Below, piece after piece: positions 7,894 to 8,724 of a stretch of DNA of 8,724 nucleotides. The notes beneath the pieces were generated by a model. That model had not been told where the DNA came from. It made no database searches and worked only from the letters and a program-made list of their open reading frames with translations. Source of the DNA: an uncultured Muribaculaceae bacterium (lineage in GTDB: Bacteria > Bacteroidota > Bacteroidia > Bacteroidales > Muribaculaceae); NCBI GenBank assembly GCA_947644475.1, contig CANRZQ010000111.1, positions 1 to 8,724 on the forward strand, in the 5' to 3' direction. The position numbers were made by a program, and so were the translations under genes. Within the stretch, counting starts at the first letter, position 1. Each line of letters starts with the position of its first letter.

Positions 7894-8288
7894 GGGGCTG
7901 ACTGGCTTTGACAGCGTGTAGAAGCGGTATGTAAGCGTGCAGAGCGATGATGGCTATGCTCTTTAATCTCAGACATCAAAAATTTAAATGGCGAAAACAA
8001 CTACGCTCTCGCTGCTTAATCGAAGTACAGTAGATTAGCTTTATCCCCGCAAAAGTTGCAGGGACGAGACATCACCCGGTTGTCCTTGTTCCGAGACGGA
8101 CCGATACGGTGGTGCAGGTAAATCGGAAATAGGAAGAAAGAAGCCTCGGCGATCTTCCGAAATTTTAGAGGATAAGGCCATGGTTGGACGTCCCGACCTG
8201 CCGTGGCTCGAAAACCAACCGGAGACTACGCACGTAGAAAGCATATTGATTCCACGTTTGGACGAGGGTTCAAACCCCTCCAGCTCCA
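7894..8288 (+). ncRNA. ssrA: tmRNA (trans-translation RNA)
   Basis: A complete one-piece tmRNA of about 395 bases. It rescues stalled ribosomes and adds a degradation tag, acting with SmpB. The 5' GGGGCTG (7894-7900) pairs with CAGCTCC (8281-8287), leaving A8288 as discriminator. The acceptor stem contains a G3-U70 pair, the alanyl-tRNA synthetase identity element. The 3' end has a standard T-arm: stem GAGGG/CCCTC around the loop TTCAAAC. The CCA tail is not encoded (CT follows the discriminator), so it must be added after transcription. The tag reading frame lies at 7990-8019. The remaining central part should form the usual pseudoknots, which I did not fold in detail. It has its own promoter upstream and its own terminator downstream. 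Confidence 0.97.
7990..8019 (+). other. tmRNA proteolysis-tag reading frame (GENNYALAA)
   Basis: GGC starts the resume frame, giving Gly-Glu-Asn-Asn-Tyr-Ala-Leu-Ala-Ala, then a TAA stop. The charged alanine of the tmRNA would precede this. The tag is the form I associate with Bacteroidota, and its ALAA end is the usual protease-recognition end. Confidence 0.95.
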
Positions 8289-8320
8289 CTTATGGCATCC
8301 GACCTAATTCGGACAATACG

Positions 8321-8367
8321 AGACAAACCTCGGACTATCAGATAGTTCCGAGGTTTTTTCGTGTCTT
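8321..8367 (+). terminator. Intrinsic terminator of ssrA
   Basis: AACCTCGGA (8326-8334) pairs perfectly with TCCGAGGTT (8347-8355). CTAT/ATAG can pair inside it around a CAG loop, and the T-run at 8354-8359 follows. AGACA (8321-8325) can also pair with TGTCT (8362-8366) outside the core. It lies 33 bases after the tmRNA 3' end. Confidence 0.9.
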
Positions 8368-8390
8368 ATCCTATCGGATTCAGGACCGAT

Positions 8391-8535
8391 CTCAGACCAA
8401 GTTAAGACCTCCTCAGACCACTATTCGTCACCAAATCGTTACCCAAATTCCAGAAACTAAAATGGTGACAAGTTGGTGACATAAAGCAACCTAACAATTT
8501 GGTGTTCAACATCTTCCAAAGACACAACTCAGACC
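8391..8535 (+). repeat. CTCAGACC repeated three times
   Basis: Exact copies lie at 8391-8398, 8412-8419 and 8528-8535. The third is extended as GACCTAACTCGGA (8532-8544), which matches GACCTAATTCGGA at 8301-8313 at 12 of 13 positions, so related sequence flanks the ssrA terminator on both sides. Three copies of an 8-mer in about 150 bases is unlikely by chance. Short spaced direct repeats could be recombinase arm-binding sites or another protein-binding site; this is inference. Confidence 0.6.
8427..8480. repeat. GTCACCAA / TTGGTGAC inverted repeat with extra half-sites
   Basis: GTCACCAA (8427-8434) and TTGGTGAC (8473-8480) are perfect inverted copies 38 bases apart. TGGTGAC also occurs at 8463-8469, ten bases upstream of the TGGTGAC inside the second arm. 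A looser match, TTTGGTGTT, lies near 8498-8506. The spacing of about one helical turn between the two direct copies fits binding sites on one DNA face. The function is not known. Confidence 0.5.
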
Positions 8536-8579
8536 TAACTCGGAATTTTGAGCGACTTTTTAACCTTGAGAATGATGGG

Positions 8580-8722
8580 TGTTAAAAATGAAGTTGTCAC
8601 ATATTTCCGATGTTTGCTATTAAAGCGATGAAATCATTGCCAGTTACGTCATGTCGTATGAATGTCTGGCATGTTAAAAATGACGTAAGTCGCTGATATG
8701 TCTGATGTTTGACTTCAAAGCG
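8580..8722 (+). repeat. Degenerate repeat of about 50 bases, two copies, running to the window edge
   Basis: Copy A is 8580-8627 and copy B is 8672-8722. Both begin with the identical 12-mer TGTTAAAAATGA. They share GATGTTTG (8609-8616 and 8704-8711) and end in AAAGCG (8622-8627 and 8717-8722). The middle is diverged and needs a 2-3 base gap. A partial third relative appears at 8645-8679, where ACGTCATGTCG and ATGTCTG resemble ACGTAAGTCG and ATGTCTG inside copy B. Copy B ends two bases before the window edge, so further copies may follow. Confidence 0.6.
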
Positions 8723-8724
8723 TC

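Larger units (their letters stand above)
8368..8724. other. Gene-free repeat-bearing region downstream of ssrA
   Basis: I see no convincing coding region here on either strand; open frames are short and unlike any family I know. The stretch holds several short repeated motifs, listed separately. Its position just after a tmRNA gene is one commonly used by tyrosine-recombinase integrating elements, so it may be a flank or relic of such an element. No integrase gene is inside the window. Confidence 0.5.

Noticed and set aside
8041..8289. Minus-strand open frame starting MELEGFEPSSKRG
   Set aside because: It is the antisense of the tmRNA 3' half; the opening residues are simply the reverse complement of the T-arm. 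This is a well-known type of spurious protein call.
8180..8479. Plus-strand open frame running from tmRNA through its terminator
   Set aside because: It overlaps a structured RNA and its terminator hairpin and has no recognisable protein features.
8572..8634. A 19-residue open frame beginning MMGVKNEVV
   Set aside because: It falls inside a degenerate repeat whose second copy has stops in the same frame, so it is probably chance.
8391..8724. CRISPR array
   Set aside because: The repeats are either 8-mers at uneven spacing or diverged units of about 50 bases. No constant repeat-spacer pattern and no cas gene is present.

Overview
The window looks like chromosomal DNA of a Bacteroidales gut-type bacterium; a Muribaculaceae-like lineage is my guess. 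Several things point to Bacteroidota: an ssrA promoter of the TTTG / TAnnTTTG type, a tmRNA tag reading GENNYALAA, start codons without good Shine-Dalgarno sequences, a DUF3943-like outer-membrane protein remnant, and a tripartite RND pump whose genes run outer-membrane factor, adaptor, transporter. The genus is inference.

Layout. Positions 7-75 hold a long GC-rich hairpin. It lies just downstream of a decayed minus-strand gene (87-799). That gene is a beta-barrel protein remnant in two reading frames, apparently lacking its 5' end and its middle. After an AT-rich gap with a weak candidate promoter comes a plus-strand exported alpha/beta-hydrolase (962-1978). It is closed by a strong intrinsic terminator (1998-2041).

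Only about 15-27 bases after that terminator a compact pump operon starts. It encodes a TolC/NodT-type outer-membrane factor (2056-3492), a lipoprotein membrane-fusion protein (3495-4619) and an HAE1-type RND transporter (4622-7813). Each pair of genes is separated by 2 bases. Together they should form one inner membrane-periplasm-outer membrane efflux machine. The proton-relay residues of the transporter are present. No regulator gene is visible in the window.

The pump is followed, with no terminator I can see, by a Bacteroidota-type promoter (7847-7878) and a complete ssrA/tmRNA gene (7894-8288). The tmRNA has the alanine identity G3-U70 pair and its own terminator (8321-8367).

The last 350 bases contain no recognisable gene. 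They do contain short repeated motifs: CTCAGACC three times, TTGGTGAC/GTCACCAA in both orientations, and a degenerate repeat of about 50 bases that runs to the window edge. The region beside ssrA is a common landing site for integrating elements, so this is the part most worth extending. Overall the coding content is conventional. I do not see a convincing new multi-gene system.
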